The translations under genes were made by a program, and so were the position numbers. 64,000 bases of DNA from CAVTJL01 sp963735065 (GTDB lineage: Bacteria; Pseudomonadota; Alphaproteobacteria; Geminicoccales; Geminicoccaceae): contig CAVTJL010000001.1 of assembly GCA_963735065.1 (NCBI GenBank), positions 124,001 to 188,000 of the forward strand, in the 5' to 3' direction. The notes under the pieces were generated by a model that saw only the letters and a list, made by a program, of their open reading frames with translations, was not told the origin of the DNA and did not search any database. Shown here one piece after another: positions 46,492 to 56,297 of this stretch (position 1 is its first letter; every line of letters starts with the position of its first letter).

Positions 46492-47812
46492 ATGGCCCGC
46501 CTCGACCGCCGCGGCCTGCCACTCTCGACCACCTCCGACCTCGCGGCCGAGCGCTATCGGGACGGTGTCGACCTTCTGCTGTCCGCCTGGCCCGGTGCCG
46601 CCGAGGCCTTGGAGGAGGCGGTCGCGGCCGACCCCGACTTCGCCCTCGCCCACGCGGCGCGTGCCCGCCTGCACGCCATCCGCGCCGAGCCCGCCCAGGC
46701 GAGGGCCAGGATCGCCACGGCAGAAGAGATCGTCGCCCGGGAGCGGCAGCGAGCGCGAGCGGAGCCATGTCGAGGTCCTCTCCCTTGCGATCAACGGCCA
46801 ATCGGCCAAGGCGCTGGAGCGGGCGCTGGCGCACGTCGACAGCTGGCCGCGCGACGTCCTGATCCTCTCCTTGCCGCTCGGCGCCTTCGGGCTTTTCGCC
46901 TTCTCCGGCATGGCGGACCATGACCAGGCGCGGGTCGACCTCTGCGAGCGCCATGCCCGCCATTTCGCGGACGACGACTGGTGGTTCCTCAACTACCGGG
47001 GCTGGTCCCACGTCGAGAACGGCGCGGTCACGCTCGGCCGCGACCTCACGCAGCGCGCCCACGAGCTGCGGCGGGAGAACGCCAACGCGCTGCACGCGCT
47101 CTCGCACGCCATGTTCGAGGGTGGTGCGGGCGAGGAGGCGGGCGCGCTGATCGCCGGCTGGCTGCCGGGCTACGACCGCAGCGGCCCCCTGCATGGCCAC
47201 ATCGCCTGGCACGCGGCACTGGTGGCGCTGGAGCGGGGCGATGCGGAGCGGGCGCTCGAGATCTACGCCCGGTATGTCCAGCCCTCGGCCTCGCTGGGCA
47301 TGCCGATCAATGTCGTCACCGACAGCGCCTCGCTCCTGTGGCGGCTGCACGCCTACGGCCACGCGGTGCCCGAGGGGCTGTGGGAGGATGCCTACGCCTA
47401 TGCCACGCCGCACTTCGCCAAGGCCGGCCTCGCCTTCGTCGACGTCCACATGGCCCTCCTCGCCGCGGCCACGGGCGACAGGGCCGCGGTCGAGCAGCGC
47501 ATCGCAGCGCTGACCGAGCTGCTCGAGGCGGGAAGCCTGCCCGCGGGGCCCGTCGCGCCCGCGCTCTGCCGGGCGGCGCTGGCGTTCGCCGAGGAGGATT
47601 ATGCCGGCTGCGTGCGCATCCTGGAGCCGGTCGCTGCCGAGGTCGTGCGTATCGGCGGCAGCGGCGCACAGCGCGAGGTCGTGGAGGACACGCTCCTCCA
47701 GGCCCTGATGCGGAGCGGCCAGAGCGCCAAGGCGCGGGCCCTCCTCGACCATCGTCTGCACCGCCGCCCGTCGCCCCGCGACACGCGCTGGCTCGACCTT
47801 CTCGCTGCCTGA
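46492..47812 (+). pseudogene. TTC38-like tetratricopeptide-repeat protein with frameshift at 46739-46741
   Basis: ATG 46492, with GAGGA upstream, opens MARLDRRGLPLSTTSDLAAE and a TPR-like helix pair to EEIVAR. One base in a GGG run then shifts the frame. The continuation reads SGSERERSHVEVLSLAINGQ and runs to 47812. Removing one G gives about 439 residues. Segments such as WFLNYRGWSHVENG, LHALSHAMFEGG and GHIAWHAALVALERGD match the TTC38 family of TPR proteins, whose function is unclear. The next gene starts 9 bp later, so they form an operon. Confidence 0.75.
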
Positions 47813-47821
47813 GGAAGCTTC

Positions 47822-49058
47822 ATGTCCCACGCGACTGCCATGACCGCGACCGAGCCGGCATCGGAGGTTTCCTATCGGCACGAGCGCAGCAACGTCCTGA
47901 GGCTCGCCGCAGCGCAAGCGCTGGCCGGAGCGAACTCCGTGGTCGTCTATGCGACGGCCGCCATCGTCGGCGAGGTGCTGGCGCCCCACAGAGCCCTGGC
48001 GACACTGCCCATCTCCGTCTTCGTGGTGGGCATGGCCGTCTGCACCCTGCCGGCCGGCATGATCGCGCACCGCCACGGTCGTCGCGCCGCCTTCCTGGCG
48101 GGGACCGGCTGTGGGGTGCTGGTGGGCCTGCTCGCCGCGGCGGCGGTGCTGCTCGGCTCCTTCTGGCTGCTCTGTGTCGCGACCTTCTTCGGCGGGGCCT
48201 ACGCCGCGGTCGTCCTCTCCTTCCGCTTCGCTGCCGCCGACTGCGCGCCGCCGGAGCGGCGTGCCCGTGCGCTGTCCGCCGTCATGGCGGGCGGGGTCCT
48301 GGCCGGGGTGGTGGGCCCGCAGCTCGTCACCTTCACCATGGACCTGTGGGCGCCCTACCTGTTCGCCGCCACCTATCTGGCGCAGGCGGCGGTGGCCGTG
48401 CTGGCCGGTCTCATCCTCCTGGGTGTCCGGCTGCCGAAGCCGACGGCGGCCGAGCGTGCCGGCGGCCGCCCGCTCGGCGCCATCGCGCGCCAGCCGCGCT
48501 TCATCGCCGCCGTGATCTGCGGCGTCGTCTCCTACGTGCTCATGAACTTCCTGATGACGGCGGCACCCCTGGCCATGCGCATGTGCGGCCTGTCGCAGAC
48601 GACCGCCAATCTCGGCATCCAGTGGCACGTCATCGCCATGTTCGCGCCCAGCTTCTTCACCGGGCGGCTGATCAGCCCGCTTCGGCGCGCCGCGCGTGAT
48701 CGCCGCCGGGCTGGTCCTGATCGCCGCGTCCGCCATGGTCGGGCTGACGGGCACGGACACCGGGCATTTCTGGCTGACGCTGGTCCTGCTGGGCCTGGGC
48801 TGGAACTTCGGCTTCGTCGGCGCCTCGGCCCTGGTGCTGCAATGTCACCGGGCGGAGGAAAGGACGCGGGTGCAGTCGCTCAACGACTTCGCCGTGTTCG
48901 GGACCATGGCGTTCGGCTCCTTCCTCTCCGGGAGCCTGCTCACCTCCTTCGGCTGGGACACGATCCTCTGGCTGTCGTTCGTGCCCATCGCGGCAACCGT
49001 CCTGGCGCTCGCCGCCATCGCTGGGATCGGATCCCGCCTGCGCGCCGGCGCGGCATGA
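47822..49058 (+). pseudogene. MFS transporter with frameshift at 48676-48678
   Basis: A major-facilitator protein with regularly spaced hydrophobic helices starts at ATG 47822. RHGRRAAFLAGTGCG is the conserved loop between helices 2 and 3. The frame breaks after FFTGRLIS within a CCC run. Removing one C continues it as RFGAPRVIAAGLVLIAASAM to 49058, giving about 411 residues and twelve helices. ERTRVQSLNDFAVFGTMAFG is the late conserved stretch. The transported molecule is unknown. It probably works with the TPR gene upstream. Confidence 0.85.
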
Positions 49059-49093
49059 TCCCGATCGATGCCGCTCGCCGGAATTCGCAGCGG

Positions 49094-49640
49094 CTATTCG
49101 GGAAGCTTTCTCGTGCCGGATGACCCGGCGCGCGCCATGACGTGGTCCGCTCTCAAATAGATCACGATCCTCAGGTCCGGACGTATCTCGGGGATCAGGG
49201 TCGAATGCTGGAACGCGATCGTTCCGTGCTTCTCGGTCTCGTAGAGATAGACGCCCTCGCCGGCGTCGGTGACCTCGGCGTCTTTCCAGATGCGGGCGAA
49301 ATCCTCGCTCAGGCAGCTCATCTCCTGGACGAAGGACAAAAGCGCCGGGCGGTCCGCCGCCTGCCCGAGGCCCAGGCGGAACTTCGCCACCAGACGTCGG
49401 GCATCCTCTTCCCAACGCAGCATGGTGCGGCGGTGGTAGGGGCTCGTGAACATGCGGCGGATGATGTTGCGCCGTTCCGCGGGAAGCTTTTCGAAGTCGC
49501 CGAACATGCTTGTGTTGGCGCCGTTCCATGCCAGCACGTCGAAACGGCTGTTCCGCGCATAGGCCGGCGTGTCGATCGTATCGAGGATGGCCTGCACGCT
49601 CTTCAGCGAGTCCGCTGAAGGCTCCCGGGCCGCCATGGGC
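49094..49640 (-). pseudogene. MmyB-like regulator lacking its N-terminal HTH
   Basis: The frame from about 49640 down reads LKSVQAILDTIDTPAYARNS, then FDVLAWNGANTSMFGDFEKL and RNIIRRMFTSPYHRRTMLRW. This is the MmyB-like ligand-binding domain normally preceded by a Cro/C1-type helix-turn-helix of about 80 residues. The HTH is missing. Upstream of 49640 the sequence on the other strand encodes an MFS fragment that is also missing its start. The product, if made, could not bind DNA in the usual way. Confidence 0.8.
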
Positions 49641-49908
49641 GGCGGCCTGATGCTGGCCCTCATCCTGGGCGGTGCCATGCTGCTCGTCCCCGCATCGACA
49701 CGCGGCAGCCTCAATGCCACGCTCAATGCGGTCTACCAGACGGGCGCGACCGTGGGCGGGCTGGCGAGCGCCTGGCTTTATGGGCTGCGCGCCGACTTCA
49801 CGGCGAACGCACGGGGTTTCGGCCTTCGTGTTCGTGGCTTCCGCGCTGACGCTGTGGAGCATCACGAGGCTCGGAGAGCCCGCACCGCGCGCGATGGCCG
49901 CGGACTAG
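49633..49908 (+). pseudogene. C-terminal MFS transporter fragment with frameshift
   Basis: The plus strand reads MGGGLMLALILGGAMLLVPA, then SLNATLNAVYQTGATVGGLA and WLYGLRADFTANAR. After one extra G in a GGGG run (49808-49811 region) it continues as VSAFVFVASALTLW to the stop at 49906-49908. This is the last two or three helices of an MFS exporter. The preceding ten or so helices are absent. The stop codon bases overlap the phnV stop on the opposite strand. Confidence 0.75.
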
Positions 49909-50699
49909 GAAGCGGGCCTTCTCGAGGCCACCGAGAGGATCGCCAGCATGACGAGCGTCGCCACGATCAACAGCACGGTGAGCGCGGCGCCCTCGAAGAC
50001 GTCGCCGCGGTCGGTGAGGGCGAAGATGCTGACGGGCATGGTCACCCAGCCCGGCGGGTAGACCATGGCGGTGGCGCCGAGCTCGCCCATCGAGAGCGCG
50101 AAGCTGAGGCTGAAGGCTGCCGCGAGATAGGGCGTGAGCAGCGGCAGGGTGATTCTTCGCAACCGATAAAGGGGCCTGGCGCCCAGGCTTTCGGCCATCT
50201 GCTCGTAGTCGCGGGGCAGCTGCATCAGGCCGGCGGTGACGCTGCCATAGGTGAAGGCCGAGACGAGGACGAGGTGGGCGATCACGACGATGAGCGTGGT
50301 GCCGTTGAGGAGCACCGGCGGCCGGCTGAAGGCCACGAGCAGGCCCAGGCCCACCGAGACGGAGGGCACGGCGCTGGGCATGAAGAAGACGAGGTCGAGG
50401 ATGCGGCGCGGCACGAGCGCCATGTCGCGCAGCGCCAGCGCCGCCCAGGTGCCGGCCAGCAGCGCCACGGCGCTCGCCACCATGGCGGTGACGAGGCTGG
50501 CCCTGAGCGCCTCGCCCGGCTGGCCCTGGAGCGCATGGACGTAGTTGATGAAGCCCAGATGGCTGGGCCAGACGCCGTTCCACTGCCCGGCGAGGCTGGC
50601 GAGAACGATGACGGCCAGCGGTACCACGTAGACGACGAGGATCAGCCCGCCCGCGATGCTCCAGGCAAGGGCGCGCCCGCCCCTAGACCACACCAGCAC
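49905..50699 (-). CDS. phnV: 2-aminoethylphosphonate ABC transporter permease (PhnV-like)
   Basis: This is a 264-residue inner-membrane permease with six helices. EQMAESLGARPLYRLRRITL followed by PLLTPYLAAAF is the EAA-type loop that contacts the ATPase. GTG 50699 is selected because GGGAGG lies five bases upstream. It overlaps the 3' end of phnU by 17 bp, and GTG 50693 is an alternative. It is the last gene of the phnSTUV-like operon. The assignment rests on the binding protein and on gene order. Confidence 0.85.
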   Translation of the reverse strand: MLVWSRGGRALAWSIAGGLILVVYVVPLAVIVLASLAGQWNGVWPSHLGFINYVHALQGQPGEALRASLVTAMVASAVALLAGTWAALALRDMALVPRRILDLVFFMPSAVPSVSVGLGLLVAFSRPPVLLNGTTLIVVIAHLVLVSAFTYGSVTAGLMQLPRDYEQMAESLGARPLYRLRRITLPLLTPYLAAAFSLSFALSMGELGATAMVYPPGWVTMPVSIFALTDRGDVFEGAALTVLLIVATLVMLAILSVASRRPAS

Positions 50700-51528
50700 G
50701 AGCGCCTCCCAGACGGCCGAGGAGCGCCCGATAGAGCCCGTAGAGGCCGAGCGACAGGACGAGGTTGGCGGCGGCGATGACGCAGGCCGTCGTGTAGTCG
50801 AACTCCTGGATCGCCTTGTCGTAGACCAGCAGCGGCAGGGTGATGACGCCCTTGGCACCGATGAAGAGCACGATGCCGAACTCGTTGACGGTGAGAAGGA
50901 GACAAAGGCTGCCGCCGGCCATCAGGGCGGGGAGCGCTGCCGGCAGGATGATGCGGCGGATGATCATCGGCGCCCGGGCACCGAGGCTCGATGCGACCTC
51001 GAGCTGGGCCGGCTCGATCAGCGAGAAGGCGGCCATCAGCGGGCGCAGCACGAAGGGCGTGTAGACCGTCACCTCGGCCAGGATCACGCCCCAGGAGGAA
51101 TAAAGAAAATCGACGGGCGGGGTGGCAGCGCCGGTGAGCCCCATCAGCCCGGCATTCAGCATGCCGGCCGAGCCATAGACGAACGTAAAAGCCAGCGCCA
51201 CGAGGAAGGTCGGCAATGCTATGAAGGTCTCGATCAGGCGGGAGGCCATCGTGCGCCCCGGAAAGGGCACAAAAGACAAAACAAGCGCCAGCGTGAAGCC
51301 CAGGAGAAGGCAGCCGGCGCTGGCGCCGAGCGAGATGCGGAGCGTGTTCAAGAGGCCATTGACGAAGAGCCGCGAGCCCAGCACGCGCAGCGCCGGGCCG
51401 AGATCGAGCCCCGTCTTGCCGCCGGTCAGCGCCTCGCCCAGGACGAGCGCCAGCGGGTAGAGGACGAGGCAGGCCGAGAGCAGGAGCGGCGGCAGCACCC
51501 ATAGCCCGGACCTGCCGCCATGGCCCAT
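50683..51528 (-). CDS. phnU: 2-aminoethylphosphonate ABC transporter permease (PhnU-like)
   Basis: This 281-residue permease has about six helices. EVASSLGARAPMIIRRIILP followed by AALPALMAGGS is the ATPase-contact loop. LPTFLVALAFTFVYGSAGML and LLTVNEFGIVLFIGAKGVIT fit the PhnU/PotB-like group. ATG 51528 is chosen. A TTG at 51558 overlapping the phnT stop would add ten residues and couple translation. It pairs with PhnV to form the membrane channel. Confidence 0.86.
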   Translation of the reverse strand: MGHGGRSGLWVLPPLLLSACLVLYPLALVLGEALTGGKTGLDLGPALRVLGSRLFVNGLLNTLRISLGASAGCLLLGFTLALVLSFVPFPGRTMASRLIETFIALPTFLVALAFTFVYGSAGMLNAGLMGLTGAATPPVDFLYSSWGVILAEVTVYTPFVLRPLMAAFSLIEPAQLEVASSLGARAPMIIRRIILPAALPALMAGGSLCLLLTVNEFGIVLFIGAKGVITLPLLVYDKAIQEFDYTTACVIAAANLVLSLGLYGLYRALLGRLGGARAGVV

Positions 51529-51550
51529 CGGCGCCGGCGCTGCGCCCGCC

Positions 51551-52702
51551 TCAGCCAAGGCCCTGCTCGTCGGCGAGGATCGTCGCGTCCTCGGTGGCGA
51601 AGAAAAGCTCGATGCGATCGCCGGGGCTGGGCGGCGAGGAGGAGGGTGGTGCCGCGATCCTGACCTCCGCCTCGCCCAGGGCCACGGTGATGGTCTCGAC
51701 CTCGCCCTGCCAGTCGACATAGCTCACGGTGCCGGCCAGCCGGTTGGGCCGGCTCGCGTCGGGCACGAGCTTCAGGTCGTGCGGGCGGATGCAAAGGAGC
51801 GCCGGCGCATTCGGGGCCAGGGCCTCGCGCGCGAGGCCGCTCATCCGCTCCCCGGCCACCGTGATCTCGACCGTCTCGCTGCCGGGCCCGGTGCCGCAGA
51901 CGCGACAGGCGAGGACGTTGGCGCGGCCCAAAAACTCGGCGGCGAAGCGGCTGGGCGGGCGCCGGTAGAGGCTGCGCGCGGCACCCAGCGCCGCGAGCCT
52001 GCCGTCCTTCATGATGGCGATGCGCTCGGCCAGGGTCAGCGCCTCGCTCTGGTCGTGGGTCACGTAGAGCACGGCCAAATGCGGCAGGTCGCGGTGCAGG
52101 CGGGCCAGCTCCTCCACCATCGAGCGGCGGATCTGCGCGTCCAGCGCCGAGAGCGGCTCGTCGAGCAGCAGCACCTTGGGCCGGATGGCGAGCGCCCGGG
52201 CGATCGCGACCCGCTGCTGCTGGCCGCCCGAGAGCTGGCGCGGATAGCGCGAGCGGAACGCGCCCATGCCCACCATGTCGAGGCTGGAGGCGACGCGCTC
52301 CGCCACCAGCGCCCGGTCCGCCCCCTGCGCCCGCAGCCCGAAGGCCACGTTCTCGGCGACGCTCATATGCGGGAAGAGGGCATAGTTCTGCACCACCATG
52401 CCGATGCCGCGGGCATAGGGCGGCAGGGCGGTGACGTCGGTCTCGCCGATCAGGACGCGGCCCCGGCTGGGCCGGACGAAGCCCGCGACCGCGCGCAGCG
52501 CCGTCGTCTTGCCCGAGCCCGAGGGGCCCAGAAGCGCCACGATCTCGCCCGGCGCCACCCGCAGCGTGAAGTCCGAAAGGACCGTCGTGCCGCGATAGGC
52601 GACCGAGACCTCCTCGAAGCCGATGCTGTTGCCGCCCTCAGTCATCGTGCCGACGGCGGAGGGCGCGTAGGCCACGCCCTCCATACCAACCGTCTCGGCC
52701 AT
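51551..52702 (-). CDS. phnT: 2-aminoethylphosphonate ABC transporter ATPase (PhnT-like)
   Basis: This 383-residue importer ATPase has Walker A LLGPSGSGKTTALRAVAGF, signature LSGGQQQRVAIARALAI, Walker B VLLLDEPLSALD and switch His VTHDQSEALTLAERI. The C-terminal third is a TOBE-type regulatory domain (LLCIRPHDLKLVPD, GTVSYVDWQGEVETI). Its ATG overlaps the phnS stop as TGATG, so translation is coupled. Confidence 0.9.
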   Translation of the reverse strand: MAETVGMEGVAYAPSAVGTMTEGGNSIGFEEVSVAYRGTTVLSDFTLRVAPGEIVALLGPSGSGKTTALRAVAGFVRPSRGRVLIGETDVTALPPYARGIGMVVQNYALFPHMSVAENVAFGLRAQGADRALVAERVASSLDMVGMGAFRSRYPRQLSGGQQQRVAIARALAIRPKVLLLDEPLSALDAQIRRSMVEELARLHRDLPHLAVLYVTHDQSEALTLAERIAIMKDGRLAALGAARSLYRRPPSRFAAEFLGRANVLACRVCGTGPGSETVEITVAGERMSGLAREALAPNAPALLCIRPHDLKLVPDASRPNRLAGTVSYVDWQGEVETITVALGEAEVRIAAPPSSSPPSPGDRIELFFATEDATILADEQGLG

Positions 52703-53733
52703 CAGCTGCCGGTGGCCTCATGCCAGCGCGCCACGTCCGCCTCGAGGCTGTCGAGCACCGAGGACCAGTCCGGCGTCCAGATCGTGACGCCCTCCATGAG
52801 CTGGTGCATCGCCTTGTAGTGGTCGTCGGTGGGCGTCACGTCGCTCCTGACCGGCAGGCCCCAGGCGATGGTGGACAGGCTCGACTGGGCTTCCTTGGAA
52901 AGGAGGAAGTCGATCAGCTTCTTGCCGTTCCCGGCGTCGGGGGCGCCCTTGACGAGGCCGATATAGTAGGGCAGCGCGAAGGTCGAGCGCGTGCCGTCCG
53001 GCCCCGCCGGCCAGAAGACCTGAAGGTTCGGGTTCTGCACCTTCTGCGCCATGTTCATCTGCAGATCGCCATTGGCGACGTAGAGCTCGCCCTTGTTGAC
53101 GAGCGGCGCCAGCTTGCCGGTCGAGGAGGACGGGCCGACATTGTTGGCCTGCAGCTTCGTCAGGTAATCGAAGGCCGCATCCTTGCTGCCGAAGGCGTGC
53201 ACCACCTGCAGCACGACGGCCGTGCCGTCGCCGGCCTGGCCGGGCGTCGAATATTGCAGCTTGCCCTTGAACTTGGGGTCGAGCAGGTCGGCGTAGGTCT
53301 TGGGAGCCGCGCTCAGCGCCTCGCTGTTATAGATGAAGTTCATGTAGTTGTTGACGAGGGCCGTGTAGTCGCCCTTGGGATCCTTGGACTCCGCCGGGAT
53401 CGCCGCCGCCTCGGGCGACGTGTAGGGCTGGAGCAGGCCGTCGGCCGCGGCCTTCTGGATGAAGGGCGGCAGGGTGACCAGCACGTCCGCCTGCGGGTTC
53501 GACTGCTCCTTGGCGACGCGCTGCACGACGACGCCCGAGCCGCCCTCGATATACTGGACCTTGATGCCCGTGGCCTTGGTGAAGGCGTCGAACTGGGTCT
53601 GGTACCAGTTGGGGCTGCCATCGTGCAGGCCGTCGGCGCTGTAGATGGTGACGACACCTTCGGCGAAGGCGGCGGTCGCCATGGTCGCGGTCATGACGGC
53701 GGCAGCCGCCGTCAGCAGAAGCCTTGAGCGCAT
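52702..53733 (-). CDS. phnS: 2-aminoethylphosphonate-binding periplasmic protein (PhnS-like)
   Basis: This 343-residue solute-binding protein has a signal peptide (MRSRLLLTAAAAVMTATMAT, cleavage after AFA) and mature start EGVVTIYSADGLHDGSPNWY. KATGIKVQYIEGGSGVVVQR and QADVLVTLPPFIQKAAADGL are close to known 2-aminoethylphosphonate binding proteins. This is the main basis for calling the operon. AGGAGGG precedes ATG 53733. No phosphonate-degrading gene (phnWX, phnA, C-P lyase) is in the window. Confidence 0.9.
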   Translation of the reverse strand: MRSRLLLTAAAAVMTATMATAAFAEGVVTIYSADGLHDGSPNWYQTQFDAFTKATGIKVQYIEGGSGVVVQRVAKEQSNPQADVLVTLPPFIQKAAADGLLQPYTSPEAAAIPAESKDPKGDYTALVNNYMNFIYNSEALSAAPKTYADLLDPKFKGKLQYSTPGQAGDGTAVVLQVVHAFGSKDAAFDYLTKLQANNVGPSSSTGKLAPLVNKGELYVANGDLQMNMAQKVQNPNLQVFWPAGPDGTRSTFALPYYIGLVKGAPDAGNGKKLIDFLLSKEAQSSLSTIAWGLPVRSDVTPTDDHYKAMHQLMEGVTIWTPDWSSVLDSLEADVARWHEATGS

Positions 53734-54050
53734 TGGGCTGTCCCTCCTTGCGGGTCGGTCTCGGTCGGCCTCGTTCGCGGGAGGAGCTACTCCCGTGCCA
53801 TGACGATCAGATGACAGCCCTGTGGCAGCGCCCGGCCGCGCGCCCATCCCGCAGCGCCGCCAACCCTTCAGCCCTGCCGACATGCTTTCGACCTCACGGC
53901 ATCGCCTGCCCGGCGCCATGCGCCGCGTGGCGGGCGAGTGGCCCTTGTCATCCGGTCTTGAAGCAAGGATTGTGCCGCGCGCGGGAGCGTGATCGTCGCC
54001 AACCGGGGCATCGGGCCCGGCGGACCGGGCGGCGCTGCCCGGCGACAGGA
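53734..54050. other. Divergent promoter region phnS/methyltransferase
   Basis: This 317-bp stretch between two divergent starts has the phnS ribosome site (53738-53750 on the minus strand) and short GGTCGG repeats near 53755-53765. No gene, tRNA or clear palindrome was seen. It presumably contains promoters for both directions, and a phosphate- or phosphonate-responsive operator could be here but is not recognisable by eye. Confidence 0.35.
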
Positions 54051-54785
54051 ATGGCGGTGACCCAGAACATCTACGACGATCCGGGCTTTTTCAGCGCCTA
54101 TAGCGGGCTCGAGCGCTCGACCCACGGGCTGGGCGGCGCCGCCGAGTGGCCGTCGCTGCGGGCGCTTCTCCCGGCCATGCAGGGATTGCGCGTGCTCGAC
54201 CTCGGCTGCGGCTTCGGCTGGTTCTGCCGCTGGGCGCGCGAGCAGGGTGCCTCGAGCGTGCTCGGCATCGACGTCTCCGAGCGGATGCTGGAGCGTGCCG
54301 CCCAGAGCACCGCCGACCCGGCCATCACCTACAGGCGCGGCAACATGGAGACGCTCGAGCTGCCCGAGGCGGCGTTCGATCTCGCCTACAGCTCCCTTGC
54401 TTTTCACTACGTCGAGAATCTGGAAGCCCTGCTGGCCACGACATACCGGGCGCTCGTCCCGGGCGGCAGCTTCGTCTTTTCCGTCGAGCACCCGATCTTC
54501 ACGGCACCCACGCCCCAGGGTTGGGCGGAGGGCACGGGCGGCCGCAGGCGCTGGCCGGTGGACGGCTATCTCGACGAGGGTCCGCGCACCACCGACTGGT
54601 TGGCCGAGGGGGTCATCAAGCAGCACCGGACCCTCGCCACTTACATCAACCTCCTGATCCGCAGGGGGTTCCGGCTGACGCACATCGACGAGTGGGGTCC
54701 GAGCGAGGAGCAGGTGCGCGAGCGGCCCGAATGGGCGGTCGAGCGCGAGCGGCCGCCTTTCCTGCTCGTTGCCGCCCAACGCTGA
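54051..54785 (+). CDS. SAM-dependent methyltransferase
   Basis: This is a 244-residue class I methyltransferase. Motif I is LRVLDLGCGFGWFCRWAREQ (about residues 45-64), then SVLGIDVSERMLERA, LAYSSLAFHYVEN as motif IV and RALVPGGSFVFSVEHPIF. The N-terminal AEWPSLRALLP and C-terminal PEWAVERERPPFLLVAA match a family of small-molecule methyltransferases of unknown substrate. Confidence 0.9.
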   Translation: MAVTQNIYDDPGFFSAYSGLERSTHGLGGAAEWPSLRALLPAMQGLRVLDLGCGFGWFCRWAREQGASSVLGIDVSERMLERAAQSTADPAITYRRGNMETLELPEAAFDLAYSSLAFHYVENLEALLATTYRALVPGGSFVFSVEHPIFTAPTPQGWAEGTGGRRRWPVDGYLDEGPRTTDWLAEGVIKQHRTLATYINLLIRRGFRLTHIDEWGPSEEQVRERPEWAVERERPPFLLVAAQR

Positions 54786-54881
54786 GGCGCGTCGATCCTA
54801 CAGGCGGATCTCATGAGTGGTCTTCCAGGCAGATCAGGCGCATGGTCGCCGATCGAGACGAAGCCAGCGGGGACGCGAAGA

Positions 54882-55313
54882 ATGACCGAGTCGAGCCTGA
54901 AGGGTCAGTGCTTTTGCGGTGCCGTCGAGATCAAGGTCACCGGCGCGCCCGAGGCCATGGGCTATTGTCACTGCAGCTCCTGCCGGTCCTGGGCTGCAGC
55001 CCCTGTCAACGCCTTCACCTTGTGGAAGCCCGAGAATGTCACGGTGACGAGCGGAGGCGACGTCGTCGGCGCCTACAGCAGGACGGACCGGAGCGACCGC
55101 CAGTTCTGCCGCGCCTGCGGCGGCCATCTGATGACGGCGCATCCCTACTGGAACCTGATCGATATCTACGCGGCCATCCTGCCGGGTCTGAAGTTCGTGC
55201 CGCAGCTGCATGTGCATTACGGGGAGAGCGTTCTCCCGATCAGGGACGGCTTGCCCAAGATGAAGGACCTGCCCAAGGAGATGGGCGGCTCGGGCGAGAC
55301 GATTCCCGAGTAG
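54882..55313 (+). CDS. GFA/CENP-V domain protein
   Basis: The 143-residue product binds zinc through Cys residues in GQCFCGAVEIKV, GYCHCSSCRSW and RQFCRACGGHLM, the pattern of glutathione-dependent formaldehyde-activating (GFA) proteins. Activity on S-hydroxymethylglutathione is not proven for most members. ATG 54882 gives the family N-terminus, and an upstream ATG at 54813 adds an unrelated stretch. It is 96 bp after the methyltransferase and 20 bp before the sulfotransferase, on the same strand. Confidence 0.92.
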   Translation: MTESSLKGQCFCGAVEIKVTGAPEAMGYCHCSSCRSWAAAPVNAFTLWKPENVTVTSGGDVVGAYSRTDRSDRQFCRACGGHLMTAHPYWNLIDIYAAILPGLKFVPQLHVHYGESVLPIRDGLPKMKDLPKEMGGSGETIPE

Positions 55314-55333
55314 CCGACGAAGTCGAGATTGTC

Positions 55334-56287
55334 ATGACTAACCGCCCAGCCCGGCGCGACTATCGTGTGTGGACACTGGACAGCAGGCGCTGGGCCCATT
55401 ACCGGCCGCGGCCCGGTGACGTCGTGATCGCGACCTATCCCAAATGCGGCACGACCTGGATGCAGCGGATCGTCGATCTGCTCGTCTTCCAGACGCCGGA
55501 AGCCCGGCCGGTGACCAAAATCTCGCCCTGGGTCGACCGGCGCTTTCCCGAGCCGGTCGAGGCCCTGATGGCCCGCATCGAGGCCCAGACCCATCGCCGC
55601 TTCCTCAAGGCGCATGTGCCGGCGGACGGCCTCACGCTCTTCGACGAGGTGCGCTACATCCACGTCGCCCGCGACGGGCGCGACGCCTGCATGTCCTATC
55701 ACAATCACGGCTTCGGCCTGACGCCCGAGATGCTGGCGGGCCTCGATGAGGCCGGCCTCGGGGACGAGACGATCGCCCGCCCCTACCCACGCATCCCCGT
55801 CGACCCGGCCGCGTACTTCCATCGCTGGATCACGGAAGGTGCCGCCGCGGGCGAGGAGGACGGCACGCCCTTCATGTCGTTCTTCACCATGGAGCGGACC
55901 TGGTGGGCGGTGCGCGACCGGCCGAACGTGCTGCTCGTCCACTACGACGACCTCAAGGCCGACCTCGCCGGCGAGATGCGTCGCGTGGCGGATTTTCTGG
56001 ACATTTCCCTGCCCTCGGATCTCTGGCCGACGCTCGTCGACGCTGCCCGTTTCGATGCCATGCGCCGCGACGGCACCGTGCTGCTGGACCGCCTTGCGGA
56101 GATTTTCGAGGGCGGCAGCAAGCGCTTTTTTCATCAGGGCACGAACGAGCGCTGGCGCGGCGTCTTTCACGAGGAGGATCTGGCCCTCTACGACGCCAAG
56201 GTGAAAAAAATGCTGCCGCCGGATTGCGCACGCTGGGTCGCGGCCGGCCGATCGGGCGCTGCCGAGGGTGCGCCCGCCACGGCCTGA
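55334..56287 (+). CDS. PAPS-dependent sulfotransferase
   Basis: This 317-residue sulfotransferase transfers sulfate from PAPS to an alcohol or amine. The 5'-phosphosulfate loop is VVIATYPKCGTTWMQRIV (about residues 31-48). The 3'-phosphate site is YIHVARDGRDACMSYHNH with the conserved Arg and Ser. FFHQGTNERWRGVFHEEDLA is the C-terminal PAPS loop. The family includes cytosolic-type Sulfotransfer_1 enzymes, and the acceptor is unknown. Confidence 0.93.
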   Translation: MTNRPARRDYRVWTLDSRRWAHYRPRPGDVVIATYPKCGTTWMQRIVDLLVFQTPEARPVTKISPWVDRRFPEPVEALMARIEAQTHRRFLKAHVPADGLTLFDEVRYIHVARDGRDACMSYHNHGFGLTPEMLAGLDEAGLGDETIARPYPRIPVDPAAYFHRWITEGAAAGEEDGTPFMSFFTMERTWWAVRDRPNVLLVHYDDLKADLAGEMRRVADFLDISLPSDLWPTLVDAARFDAMRRDGTVLLDRLAEIFEGGSKRFFHQGTNERWRGVFHEEDLALYDAKVKKMLPPDCARWVAAGRSGAAEGAPATA

Positions 56288-56297
56288 GGGAGCCAGC

